Shown here: one piece after another, positions 1-6,296 of the stretch | Numbering within the stretch: position 1 is the stretch's first letter | Layout of the letters: every line of letters begins with the position of its first letter | Assembly (NCBI GenBank): GCA_030619985.1 | Contig: JAUXAI010000020.1 | Coordinates: 1-18,015 of the forward strand | Reading direction: 5' to 3' | Length of the DNA: 18,015 bases | From: a bacterium | Lineage (GTDB): Bacteria > UBP18 > UBA7526 | Position numbers and translations under genes: made by a program | The notes under the pieces: model-generated | What the model was told of the DNA's origin: nothing | Databases searched by the model: none | The model's input: the letters and a program-made list of their open reading frames with translations, nothing else

Positions 1-510
1 CTCATGTCCACTGAGGGAGATATCGGTAAGTATAAGGCCCAGATAGCAGCAGATAGGGTAAGGGCCATAAACTCCAGTCTAATTGTTACCTCTTATACTG
101 ACACCATTACGGAAGGGAATGTAAAAGAAGTCCTGAAGGGCGCGGATGTGGTGGTGGATGGGCTGGATCTTCTCCCTCCCCGTTTTATGGTAGAGAAGGC
201 AGCCCGGGAACTGGGTATCCCCTTTGTCTATGGTGCCATTGCGGGATTCGTTGGCCAGATAATGACTATTTTTCCAGAGGATGAGGGGCTCTCTCTCATC
301 TATGGCAAGAAAAAAGAGTATCCCCAGAGAGGAGATGAGGTCACTGCTGGTAACCCCTCTGCCACCCCCACCATGATCACCTCCTGGCAGGTGCAGGAGG
401 TGGTGAAGATATTAACTGGTATTGGGAAGCCCCTACGCAATCGTTTATTATATCTCGATGCCAAAGAGGGCACCGCAGAGGTTATTGAATTGAAATCGGA
501 GGGTAAATAA
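1..510 (+). CDS. ThiF/MoeB/HesA-family E1-like adenylyltransferase (5' end cut by window)
   Basis: The reading frame is open from base 1 and about 170 residues are visible, so the N-terminal nucleotide-binding region lies outside the window. The visible part matches the second half of ThiF/MoeB/HesA proteins: a DIGKYKAQIAADRVRAIN stretch, the DVVVDGLD strand, the GIPFVYGAIAGFVGQI segment that precedes the crossover loop, and a C-terminal helix (QVQEVVKILTG) with LLYLDAKEGT. Known family members adenylate the C-terminal Gly of small sulfur carriers such as MoaD or ThiS. A MoaD-like carrier with a Gly-Gly end lies 1 kb downstream and is the likely partner (inference). The visible part contains no cysteine, so the usual zinc-binding CxxC pairs and the ThiF-type catalytic Cys are missing. 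The next gene starts one base after its stop. Confidence 0.85.
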   Translation, partial: LMSTEGDIGKYKAQIAADRVRAINSSLIVTSYTDTITEGNVKEVLKGADVVVDGLDLLPPRFMVEKAARELGIPFVYGAIAGFVGQIMTIFPEDEGLSLIYGKKKEYPQRGDEVTAGNPSATPTMITSWQVQEVVKILTGIGKPLRNRLLYLDAKEGTAEVIELKSEGK

Positions 511-511
511 G

Positions 512-886
512 ATGGCTAAGAGAATCCGAATTAAAGCAGGCAGAATAGAGATGCCAGCGGAATTGAACGAATCAAAGACCGCCTCCCTTATCTGGGACGC
601 TCTACCCATTAAGGCTAGAGTCAATACCTGGGGTGACGAGATCTATTTCTCCATACCGGTAAAGGCAGAACTGGATGATCCCAGAGAGGTGGTGGAGAAG
701 GGTGATTTAGGTTATTGGCCTCCGGAATCGGCGTTCTGCATCTTCTTCGGTCCTACACCGATAAGTAAAGGAGAGGAGATCAGGCCAGCCAGCGGGGTTA
801 ATCTGGTGGGTCGTCTTTTGGGTGATCCTCAGGAGTTCAAAAAGGTCTCTTCTGGAGAAAGAATAATCTTGGAGAAGGAAGAATGA
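512..886 (+). CDS. Cyclophilin-like fold protein (TM1367-like, DUF369)
   Basis: This 124-residue protein resembles the small cyclophilin-fold family typified by Thermotoga TM1367. Recognisable points are an N-terminal beta strand (KRIRIKAGRIEMPAELNE), the helix TASLIWDALPI, the strand WGDEIYFSIPV, and the motif GDLGYWPPESAFCIFFGPTP followed by NLVGRLLGD. The molecular function of the family is not established; peptidyl-prolyl isomerase activity should not be assumed from the fold. The ATG has a good ribosome site (CGGAGGG, 497-503). The gene lies one base after the E1-like gene and overlaps cutA by an ATGA, so the three are probably translationally coupled. Family assignment is from memory of the pattern and is fairly sure. 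Confidence 0.78.
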   Translation: MAKRIRIKAGRIEMPAELNESKTASLIWDALPIKARVNTWGDEIYFSIPVKAELDDPREVVEKGDLGYWPPESAFCIFFGPTPISKGEEIRPASGVNLVGRLLGDPQEFKKVSSGERIILEKEE

Positions 887-1227
887 CCGATACTATTGTG
901 GTCATGATTACCTGTTCCTCAAAAAGAGAAGCCGTCAAAATCAAAGAAGCATTATTAGAGAAGAGAAAAGCAGCCTGTATAAATATCATTTCTGGCGTAA
1001 ACTCTTTTTTCTGGTGGAAAGGCAAGATAGATTCCTCTCTTGAGGTTTTACTATTAGCCAAAACAAAGAAGAAAATGCTTAGGGGGATTATCACCCTGGT
1101 CAAGAAGATACATAGCTATGAGGTTCCCGAAATAATTGCCCTGCCCATTGTGGGCGGAAATAAGGATTATTTGAATTGGATAGGAGAGGAGCTTAAAAAG
1201 AGTAAACGCAAAAGCGCAAAAATTTAG
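883..1227 (+). CDS. cutA: CutA-type divalent-cation tolerance protein
   Basis: The 114-residue product matches CutA1: RKAACINIISGVNSFFWWKGKI, then SLEVLLLAKTKK, HSYEVPEIIALPI and a terminal GNKDYLNWI. CutA forms a trimer with a ferredoxin-like fold. Its name comes from copper tolerance in E. coli, but its true biochemical role is unsettled. The start ATG overlaps the upstream stop (ATGA) and is preceded by GGAGAAGGA (871-879). The last ten residues (KKSKRKSAKI) extend past the usual CutA core and are encoded by a short repeat, and the stop codon itself (1225-1227) lies within a repeat copy. The original C-terminus may therefore have been replaced by read-through into the repeat (inference). 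Confidence 0.9.
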   Translation: MTDTIVVMITCSSKREAVKIKEALLEKRKAACINIISGVNSFFWWKGKIDSSLEVLLLAKTKKKMLRGIITLVKKIHSYEVPEIIALPIVGGNKDYLNWIGEELKKSKRKSAKI

Positions 1228-1259
1228 CGTCTTAGCGGATTTTTAGCGTCTTGGCGATT
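1205..1259. repeat. Short direct repeat of the GCGTCTTAGCG word family
   Basis: Two near-identical units, TTTAGCGTCTTAGCGGA (1223-1239) and TTTAGCGTCTTGGCGA (1242-1257), follow an inverted version of the word (AAACGCAAAAGCGCAAAAA, 1203-1221). The block covers the tail and stop of cutA and the whole cutA-nifU gap. It is one of several word-like repeat families in this window. Confidence 0.7.
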
Positions 1260-1278
1260 GCAAAGGAGGTCTAAAGAA

Positions 1279-1503
1279 ATGCGCGATAGGATTGAGAGGG
1301 TTTTAGCAGAAGAGGTAAGGCCCATGCTGGCCATGCATGGGGGAAATGTAGAATTAATCGAAGTGACGGATGAAGGCGTGGTCAAGGTGAGATTAACCGG
1401 GGGTTGTGCCGGTTGTCCAGCGGCTCAGATGACCGTGGTAGGAATAGTTGAGAAAGCCATTAAATCTAAGGTCCCGGAAGTCAAAAGAGTGGAGGCGGTC
1501 TAA
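1279..1503 (+). CDS. NifU C-terminal-domain (NfuA-type) Fe-S scaffold or carrier protein
   Basis: The protein is a stand-alone NifU C-terminal domain: 74 residues from ATG 1279, which has the strong ribosome site AAAGGAGGT (1262-1270) eight bases upstream. An in-frame TTG at 1258 lies upstream of that site and is unlikely to be the start. Hallmarks are the RPMLAMHGGNVELIEV segment and the CAGC motif (C43, C46) that binds or transfers an Fe-S cluster between two monomers. It overlaps the MoaD-like gene by one base (TAATG). With the SufC/SufB-like pair just downstream it could act as the cluster carrier of that system (inference from context). Confidence 0.9.
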   Translation: MRDRIERVLAEEVRPMLAMHGGNVELIEVTDEGVVKVRLTGGCAGCPAAQMTVVGIVEKAIKSKVPEVKRVEAV

Positions 1504-1781
1504 TGGCTCAGATTACGGTTCGTTTCTATACTACTTTAAGGGAGAAGGTAGGGAAGAGCAAGGCCCTCTCAAATGTCCACACCGTGGCCCAGGCATTAGA
1601 AGAACTGAAGAGGCAGTTTGGTTCCCGATTTATCGATCAACTCTATAATCCCAATGGAACAATAAAGAATTATTACATCCTCCTCCTCTCCGGTCGTAGC
1701 ATCGATAGGAAAGAGATCAAGAAGACCGGTTTAAAGGAAGGGGATATTCTTCACATCTTTCCCCCTATCGCTGGGGGCTAA
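1503..1781 (+). CDS. MoaD/ThiS-family ubiquitin-like sulfur carrier protein
   Basis: This 92-residue beta-grasp protein opens with ITVRFYTTLREKVGKSKAL, typical of MoaD, and ends with GDILHIFPPIAGG. The exposed Gly-Gly C-terminus is the residue pair that E1-like enzymes adenylate and then convert to thiocarboxylate. The central part (VAQALEELKRQFG, LLLSGRSIDR) also fits. Carriers of this kind feed sulfur to molybdopterin or tungstopterin, thiamine, or other acceptors, and the sequence alone does not say which. The E1-like gene at the window start and the FdhD homologue downstream make a pterin-cofactor role attractive (inference). The ribosome site is GGAGG at 1491-1495, inside nifU, and the start overlaps the nifU stop. 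Confidence 0.88.
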   Translation: MAQITVRFYTTLREKVGKSKALSNVHTVAQALEELKRQFGSRFIDQLYNPNGTIKNYYILLLSGRSIDRKEIKKTGLKEGDILHIFPPIAGG

Positions 1782-1783
1782 AA

Positions 1784-2557
1784 ATGCTTGAGATAAAGGG
1801 TTTGAGATTGACCTTAAACGGACATCCTATACTGCGGGGAATAAACCTTGAGGTAAAGAAGGGCGAGATTCACACCATCTTAGGAGTGAATGGTGCCGGA
1901 AAGAGTTCTTTGGCCTATTGCCTCATGGGGAGCGAGGGGTATCGGCCACAGGAAGGAAGGATTAGATTCTTAGGAAATGATATTACCAATCTCTCCATCT
2001 CCCAGAGGGCGAGAATGGGATTGACCTTGGCCTGGCAGGAGTCGGCTCGCTTCGAAGGCCTCTTAGCAAGGGAGTATCTCTCCTTGGGAATGAGGAATAG
2101 GGGGGATAGCAAAAGAGTAACTCACGCCTTAGAGTTGGTTGCCTTAAATCCTAAAGAGTTCTTAGGCCGGGCAGTAGATAAGACCCTCTCTGGTGGAGAG
2201 AGGAAGAGGATTGAGCTTGCCAGCATAATTGCCATGAGACCCAAATTAGCTATACTCGATGAGCCAGACTCTGGGATCGACATGCTCTCTCTCGATGATA
2301 TCTTAAATGTCATTAAGAGTATGAAAAAAGAAGGGAGCACCATATTCCTCATTACCCATCGTGAGGAGATGGCTTCTATCTCGGATAGGGTATCCTTAAT
2401 GTGCGATGGCCTCATCGTTAAAACCGGAAAGCCAAAAGAGGAGATGGATTACTTTAAGTTGCATTGTAAGCCATGTCCCACCCATAAGTTTCCGGGCAAA
2501 CTAAAGGAGGGTACCACTGAGAACACAGAGAAGAAACTAACGAGAACACAAAGATAA
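1784..2557 (+). CDS. sufC: SufC-like (SmsC) Fe-S assembly ABC ATPase
   Basis: A 257-residue soluble ABC ATPase of the SufC type. Walker A is GVNGAGKSS (34-42), the Q-loop is TLAWQES (81-87), the signature is LSGGERKR (135-142), Walker B with D-loop is LAILDEPDSGID (155-166) and the switch histidine is in LITHREE. SufC ATPases drive the SufB/SufD-type scaffold that follows. Here there is only one scaffold gene, the arrangement of the minimal SMS-type system known from archaea and anaerobic bacteria. A CKPC pair lies at residues 228-231, beyond the core. The final 17 or so residues (from about 241, KEGTTENTEKKLTRTQR) are encoded by the ACCACTGAGAACACAGAG repeat and look like an acquired tail. 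The ATG is two bases after the moaD-like stop. Confidence 0.92.
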   Translation: MLEIKGLRLTLNGHPILRGINLEVKKGEIHTILGVNGAGKSSLAYCLMGSEGYRPQEGRIRFLGNDITNLSISQRARMGLTLAWQESARFEGLLAREYLSLGMRNRGDSKRVTHALELVALNPKEFLGRAVDKTLSGGERKRIELASIIAMRPKLAILDEPDSGIDMLSLDDILNVIKSMKKEGSTIFLITHREEMASISDRVSLMCDGLIVKTGKPKEEMDYFKLHCKPCPTHKFPGKLKEGTTENTEKKLTRTQR

Positions 2558-2621
2558 TTGCAGAAGCCGTAAAAGAAGTTCTCTGTGAACTCTGTGTTTA
2601 CAATTCTGTGACCTCTGTGGT
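2513..2621. repeat. Word-type inverted repeat (CACAGAG/CTCTGTG family)
   Basis: The left half, ACCACTGAGAACACAGAG (2513-2530), is coding sequence for the SufC tail. The right half, 2581-2621, carries CTCTGTGAACTCTGTGTTT and CTGTGACCTCTGTGG. AACACAGAG (2522-2530) and CTCTGTGTT (2590-2598) are exact inverted copies, and ACCAC (2513-2517) faces GTGGT (2617-2621). The element fills the gap between the sufC-like and sufB-like genes and could fold into a long imperfect hairpin. Confidence 0.7.
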
Positions 2622-2638
2622 TGCAAAGGAATAAGAAG

Positions 2639-3577
2639 ATGAGCGATTATGAGAGCATGGTTAGGGCCTATCGAAAAGCAGGTGGCGACCCCAGAGTCTT
2701 AAGAGACCCTAAGTGTGCTTTTCTGGTAGTAAATAAGAATAAGATCTTAGGAAAGAAGAAGATAGAGGGAATAAAGGTCTTTCGAGCAGAGGAATTACCC
2801 AAGGGGGTAAAGATAACCCTTATTACTCAAAAGGGATATAGAATCGAGAAACCAGTCTATCTCTGTTTCGGCATCCTTCCCAAAAGGGGACTGCAGGAGA
2901 TTTATGTTGACGTAAAGATAGCGGATGGCTCGAGCATTACCCTAATTGCCCACTGCACCTTCCCCAATGCAGTGAAAATCAAACATATCATGAGCGCCGA
3001 GTTCCGAATCGGGAAGGGAGCCTTCTTAGGCTATCACGAGACCCATTACCATGGAGAGAGCGGGGGAGCAGAGGTCATCCCTCAGGGTAAGATATATATT
3101 GATAAGGGAGGAAGGCTCGATACCAGTTTCACCTTAATTAAGGGAAAGGTTGGTAAGTTAAGGATTGACTATGAGGCCCGGGCAAAGGAGAAGGCAGTAG
3201 CAGAACTGGTGGTCAAGGTATATGGAAAGGGGGATGATGACATCCGAATAAAGGAAAAGGCGATATTGGATGGTCCTTATGCCAAGAGCCTCATCAAGGC
3301 TCGAGTAGCGGTTAAGGATAGAGCAAAGACCATGGCCATCGGGATCACAGAGGGGAATGCTCCCTTCTGTAGGGGACATGTGGACTGCATTGAGATCGTT
3401 CAGGGAAAGGCGCAAGCAAAGGCCTTACCCATTGTTCAAGTAATCGATGATAGAGCAAGGGTGACCCATGAGGCAGCCATCGGCAGTATCGATAAGAAGC
3501 AACTCGAGACGGTAATGGCCCGGGGGCTTTCCAAAGAAGAGGCCATCGACGTTGTGGTCAAGGGGATGTTGAGATAG
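2639..3577 (+). CDS. sufB: SufB/SufD-family Fe-S scaffold protein (SmsB-like)
   Basis: A 312-residue SUF-family beta-helix protein. The core is recognisable in VKIADGSSITLIAHCTFPN, the HYHGESGGAEVIP segment, and the C-terminal hallmark RVTHEAAIGSIDKKQLETVM followed by ARGLSKEEAIDVVVKGML. Cysteines at 244 and 250 (FCRGHVDC) and His278 are candidates for cluster ligands (inference from family). It lacks the long N-terminal domain of E. coli SufB and is nearer in size to the scaffold of minimal SufBC/SMS systems, where one protein forms the homodimer partner of the ATPase. I chose ATG 2639 over the in-frame TTG at 2621 because AAAGGA (2625-2630) sits eight bases before it and because 2621 lies in a repeat. 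fdhD follows after five bases. Confidence 0.9.
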   Translation: MSDYESMVRAYRKAGGDPRVLRDPKCAFLVVNKNKILGKKKIEGIKVFRAEELPKGVKITLITQKGYRIEKPVYLCFGILPKRGLQEIYVDVKIADGSSITLIAHCTFPNAVKIKHIMSAEFRIGKGAFLGYHETHYHGESGGAEVIPQGKIYIDKGGRLDTSFTLIKGKVGKLRIDYEARAKEKAVAELVVKVYGKGDDDIRIKEKAILDGPYAKSLIKARVAVKDRAKTMAIGITEGNAPFCRGHVDCIEIVQGKAQAKALPIVQVIDDRARVTHEAAIGSIDKKQLETVMARGLSKEEAIDVVVKGMLR

Positions 3578-3582
3578 ATAGG

Positions 3583-4281
3583 ATGGATCTAACTGAGAAC
3601 CTCAAAATCACCCGTATTTCAGGGAAGAAAAGAGAAGAGATAGAGGATATTGTTGTTAAAGAAATATCCCTTACCATCTTTCTGAATGGGAAGAGAGTGA
3701 AGAGATTATGTTGTAGTCCAGATAAGATTAGAGAACTTGTTTTAGGGTTCTTCTATTCTCAAGGGAGACTAAAGAACCCGAAGGACTTAAAGTCCTTAAG
3801 ATGGGACAGGAAGAAAGGGATTGTGAAAGTCGAGATTCCCCTTTCTAAAGGTCCAAGACTTCTTAAGGTTAGATCGAATCTAAGAATAAAGAAGGAATCC
3901 GTCTTCGGTCTCGCTTTAGCGACAGAGAAAAGATCAAAACTATTCCGGGCCACGGGAGGAGTCCATAGCGCTTGCCTGACAGATAGAAAGAAGATAATTT
4001 TATTCACCGAAGATATTGGAAGGCAGAATGCTCTGGATAAGATTATCGGAGAATCTCTCTTAAAGAATGTTTCCCTTCAGAATAAGGTTATGCTAACCTC
4101 AGGAAGAATAACGGGTGAAACAATAACCAAGATGGCGCGGGCAAGAATTCCTATTATCGTCTCCCCCGGAGCACCCACCGATTTAGCAGTCAATTTGGCT
4201 AAAAAGTTAGGAATAACAATAGTGGGCTTCACCCGGGAAGAGAGGATGAATATCTATTCTCACAAAGGGAGAATAATTTAA
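3583..4281 (+). CDS. fdhD: FdhD-family protein lacking the CxxC loop cysteines
   Basis: The 232-residue product carries the FdhD core: ATGGVHSA (123-130), the TEDIGRQNALDK motif (142-153), LTSGRITGE (171-179) and the C-terminal GFTREERMNIYS. FdhD is the sulfurtransferase that sulfurates the Mo- or W-bis-MGD cofactor before insertion into formate dehydrogenase. In E. coli two cysteines of a flexible loop (C121 and C124) are needed. The corresponding stretch here (about 100-120, NLRIKKESVFGLALATEKRS) contains no cysteine. The only others are C43-C44 and C131. The gene may have a changed mechanism, or act only in cofactor binding (inference). The ribosome site is weak (AGG abuts the ATG), suggesting coupling to the upstream gene five bases away. 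Confidence 0.85.
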   Translation: MDLTENLKITRISGKKREEIEDIVVKEISLTIFLNGKRVKRLCCSPDKIRELVLGFFYSQGRLKNPKDLKSLRWDRKKGIVKVEIPLSKGPRLLKVRSNLRIKKESVFGLALATEKRSKLFRATGGVHSACLTDRKKIILFTEDIGRQNALDKIIGESLLKNVSLQNKVMLTSGRITGETITKMARARIPIIVSPGAPTDLAVNLAKKLGITIVGFTREERMNIYSHKGRII

Positions 4282-4301
4282 AATTTTTGTAAGGAAACGT
4301 A

Positions 4302-4703
4302 ATGGAGGAAGAGGGAAAGGTAATCAAAGTAGAAGGGAATCTTACCCAGGTGGAGGTTGAGAGGAAGAGCGCTTGCCGGGCCTGTGGTCTCTGTAGCCTG
4401 GTAGGAAAGAATACCATGATCGCAGAGGTAGAGAATACTATCGGGGCCAAGGTGGGTGAGAGAGTCAGAATAGAGATTCCCTCTTCTGTAATACTAAAGG
4501 GCGCCCTTCTATTCTATATTCTTCCTTTGGTAGCCTTGATCCTGGGTATGATATTAGGAATAAAGATTACCAATCTCCAGACAGGGGGTCTCATCTTGGG
4601 ATTTTCCTTCTTCATCCTCTCCTTCGTTTTTAGCTGGCTTTACAACAAGAAAACAAGAGACAGAAACATCTATCGTTCCAAGATTACTAAAATAATTAAA
4701 TAA
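4302..4703 (+). CDS. RseC/MucC-family (SoxR-reducing system) membrane protein
   Basis: A 133-residue protein with the RseC/MucC layout: an N-terminal soluble strand region (GKVIKVEGNLTQVEVERKSA), a cysteine cluster CRACGLC (C25, C28, C31), a second strand region (VGERVRIEIPSSVILKGA) and two membrane helices at about 68-90 and 94-113, followed by a lysine/arginine-rich tail. Known members are linked to RpoE regulation, to SoxR reduction together with Rsx/Rnf, and to thiamine synthesis; in anaerobes they are often beside Rnf or cofactor genes. The Cys cluster suggests Fe-S or metal binding. The ribosome site is AAGGA (4291-4295). The permease gene starts immediately after the stop. Confidence 0.82.
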   Translation: MEEEGKVIKVEGNLTQVEVERKSACRACGLCSLVGKNTMIAEVENTIGAKVGERVRIEIPSSVILKGALLFYILPLVALILGMILGIKITNLQTGGLILGFSFFILSFVFSWLYNKKTRDRNIYRSKITKIIK

Positions 4704-5696
4704 ATGATTCAATTCTTAGTCGTTCTCAAAGATTATCTTATTGAACTATTTCCTGTTCTGGCCCTTGGATTTTTCTTAAGCGGCCTCATCCATGAATTCC
4801 TTCCCACCGCTTGGGTGGAGAGGCACCTGGGAGGAAGAGGGATAAGACCCATTATTTATGCTACCATTTCCGGGGCACTTCTTCCTCTATGCTGCTTTGG
4901 TGCTCTACCGGTGGCCATTAGTTTCTTCAAAAAAGGGGCACGTCTCGGACCAGTTTTAGCCTTTCTTGTCGCTACTCCCGCTACCTCAGCCACTGCCTTT
5001 CTGGTCACCTATCGCCTCTTGGGATTAAACTTCACCCTTTTCTTATCTCTTTCTGTTATCTTAATCGGTTTAACCCTTGGCCTAATGGGAAATCTCTTTA
5101 GACTCTCCCCTACTCCTCACCTCCTCCATGAGGAGGATCCGGTCTGTGGGATGTGCGTGGATAGAGAGAAGGGACTGAAGAGAGAGTATGAAGGAAGAAC
5201 CTACTACTTTTGTTCTCCTCATTGCCGGGAAATCTTTGAAAGGGAGCCTCAGAAGTATGTGGGAGAGAGTAGATATAGAAAGGGGGTCAGAGAAAGGATA
5301 AAGTCTGTCTTTAAATTTGGCTTCTGGGACTTATTAAAAGAGATTGGCCCGGAGTTAGCCCTGGGTTTAGTCCTAGCGGCTCTTATCATGGTTGTCACTC
5401 CTGTAGGAAGGTTAATCGGAAATTACCTGAGCGGAGGATTTGGCTATCTCTTTGCCCTTCCCTTTGGGTTGGCCATGTACATCTGTTCTACAGCGAGCGT
5501 TCCCTTAGTTCATGCCTTCTTAACCCAAGGGATGAATATCGGAGCAGGCATGGTCCTTTTAATTGTGGGACCGGTCACCAGTTTTGGTACTATCTTGGTT
5601 GTTAAGAAAGAGTTTGGCACAAGAATCCTATTCCTCTATCTGCTCGTTATCTGTGCCTTGTCCTTAATCCTAGGATACGGTTTCTCTAAAATGTAA
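4704..5696 (+). CDS. DUF318-family permease with internal YHS metal-binding domain (putative metal or metalloid efflux)
   Basis: A 330-residue integral membrane protein in two halves. Residues 1-130 hold the first helical bundle with ALLPLCCFGALPVAISFFKK and FLVATPATSATAFLVTY, typical of PF03773 permeases such as the SO_0444-type Cu/Zn exporters and ArsP. Residues 145-187 form a YHS domain, DPVCGMC (C148, C151) and YYFCSPHC (C170, C174). Residues 213-330 form the second bundle with CSTASVPLVHAF and IVGPVTSFGTILVVK. The cytoplasmic loop of such permeases is usually plain, so the YHS insertion suggests that a bound metal loads or gates the transporter (inference). The ArsR/ACR3 unit next door makes metal or metalloid export plausible, but the substrate cannot be read from sequence. 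Confidence 0.8.
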   Translation: MIQFLVVLKDYLIELFPVLALGFFLSGLIHEFLPTAWVERHLGGRGIRPIIYATISGALLPLCCFGALPVAISFFKKGARLGPVLAFLVATPATSATAFLVTYRLLGLNFTLFLSLSVILIGLTLGLMGNLFRLSPTPHLLHEEDPVCGMCVDREKGLKREYEGRTYYFCSPHCREIFEREPQKYVGESRYRKGVRERIKSVFKFGFWDLLKEIGPELALGLVLAALIMVVTPVGRLIGNYLSGGFGYLFALPFGLAMYICSTASVPLVHAFLTQGMNIGAGMVLLIVGPVTSFGTILVVKKEFGTRILFLYLLVICALSLILGYGFSKM

Positions 5697-5750
5697 GGAT
5701 ACGCTACCACTTAGTTGGATAAACATCATTATTTGTTTCCGAGGAAAATC

Positions 5751-5787
5751 TTCTGCTGTCCGAGATTACTTGGGGAGCAGAATTTTT
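5751..5787 (+). terminator. Candidate rho-independent terminator after the permease gene
   Basis: TTCTGCT (5751-5757) and AGCAGAA (5776-5782) form a 7-bp stem with an 18-base loop, followed by TTTTT (5783-5787). It would end the ten-gene run and lies directly before the arsR promoter. The large loop makes it less certain. Confidence 0.45.
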
Positions 5788-5788
5788 C

Positions 5789-5817
5789 TTGACATTTATA
5801 TGAATATATGTTAATAT
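5789..5817 (+). promoter_or_regulatory. sigma70-type promoter of the arsR-ACR3 unit
   Basis: A perfect -35 box TTGACA (5789-5794) is separated by exactly 17 bases from TAATAT (5812-5817, one mismatch to TATAAT). An in-frame ATG at 5816 overlaps the -10 box, which argues for translation starting further down, at 5849. It is the clearest promoter in the window. Confidence 0.85.
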
Positions 5818-5824
5818 GTTCATA
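5799..5824. promoter_or_regulatory. Possible ArsR operator
   Basis: TATGAA (5799-5804) and TTCATA (5819-5824) are exact inverted copies flanking the promoter spacer and the -10 box, within a strongly AT-rich alternating stretch. ArsR-family repressors bind such imperfect palindromes and repress by blocking RNA polymerase. The position fits autorepression, but the six-base arms are short and could arise by chance in AT-rich DNA. Confidence 0.45.
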
Positions 5825-5848
5825 AGATTGATTGAATGGAGGAAAATT

Positions 5849-6187
5849 ATGGAGAAGATGAGAAAATTATTCAGCGCTTTAGCGAATGAAACTAGATTGC
5901 GTATTTATTTACTTCTATTGAAGGGAGAACTGTGCGTCTGCGAATTGGTAGATATACTGAATATGGAACAATCAAGGATTTCGCATAGTTTAAGGATTCT
6001 GAAAGAAGTGGGCCTTCTCGATGACCGACGGGAAGGTAAATGGATTATCTATTCGGTAAATCCGAAGATAAGCAAGAATAAGATTATTCAAGGGTTAAGA
6101 GATGAATTAAAATTGTCAACTCAGGATTTAAGGAATCTTGATAGATGCAAAAAAGAGAAGATAAGAGAAAAATGCAAGAAGAGATAA
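5849..6187 (+). CDS. arsR: ArsR/SmtB-family metalloregulator
   Basis: The 112-residue product is a winged-helix repressor: FSALANETRLRIYLLLLKGE, the metal-site motif ELCVCELVDIL in the alpha3 region, the recognition helix QSRISHSLRILKEVGLL and the wing DDRREGKWIIYSV. The ELCVCEL cysteine pair is the As(III)/Sb(III) site of classical ArsR proteins, so inducer-driven derepression is expected. A Cys-containing tail (CKKEKIREKCKK) may add ligands. I chose ATG 5849 because GGAGGA (5838-5843) lies five bases ahead, while ATG 5816 lies in the -10 box. It is autoregulated if the operator reading is right, and ACR3 follows within 110 bases on the same transcript. Confidence 0.92.
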   Translation: MEKMRKLFSALANETRLRIYLLLLKGELCVCELVDILNMEQSRISHSLRILKEVGLLDDRREGKWIIYSVNPKISKNKIIQGLRDELKLSTQDLRNLDRCKKEKIREKCKKR

Positions 6188-6188
6188 T

Positions 6189-6269
6189 ATGTTATTAAAA
6201 GCGGGTTTAGTTGCTTTAAGAGAATATATTGTTATCTTAATAGCGGTTGCAGGGAAGGATTATAATTAA
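6189..6269 (+). pseudogene. Small ORF, possible 5' remnant of a permease gene
   Basis: A 26-codon ORF (MLLKAGLVALREYIVILIAV, then AGKDYN) begins two bases after the arsR stop and ends before ACR3. Its opening resembles the N-terminal start of ArsP/DUF318 permeases, which commonly follow arsR in anaerobes, and breaks off after the first hydrophobic helix. I read it as a possible deletion remnant. A real small membrane peptide cannot be excluded, and no clear ribosome site was seen. Confidence 0.3.
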
Positions 6270-6296
6270 TCTGGGACGTTTGAAGAAGAAATAATT

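Noticed and set aside
1258-1278. TTG start at 1258 for the NifU-domain gene
   Set aside because: It lies upstream of the AAAGGAGGT ribosome site, which points to ATG 1279, and it falls in repeat sequence.
1448-1648. Overlapping plus-strand ORF across the nifU-moaD junction
   Set aside because: It shadows two well-supported genes in another frame and resembles no family.
2621-2638. TTG start at 2621 for the SufB-like gene
   Set aside because: It lies at the end of the inverted repeat and upstream of the ribosome site; ATG 2639 fits better.
5816-5848. Upstream ATG start for arsR at 5816
   Set aside because: It overlaps the -10 box of the promoter. ATG 5849 has a clear ribosome site and gives a normal ArsR N-terminus.
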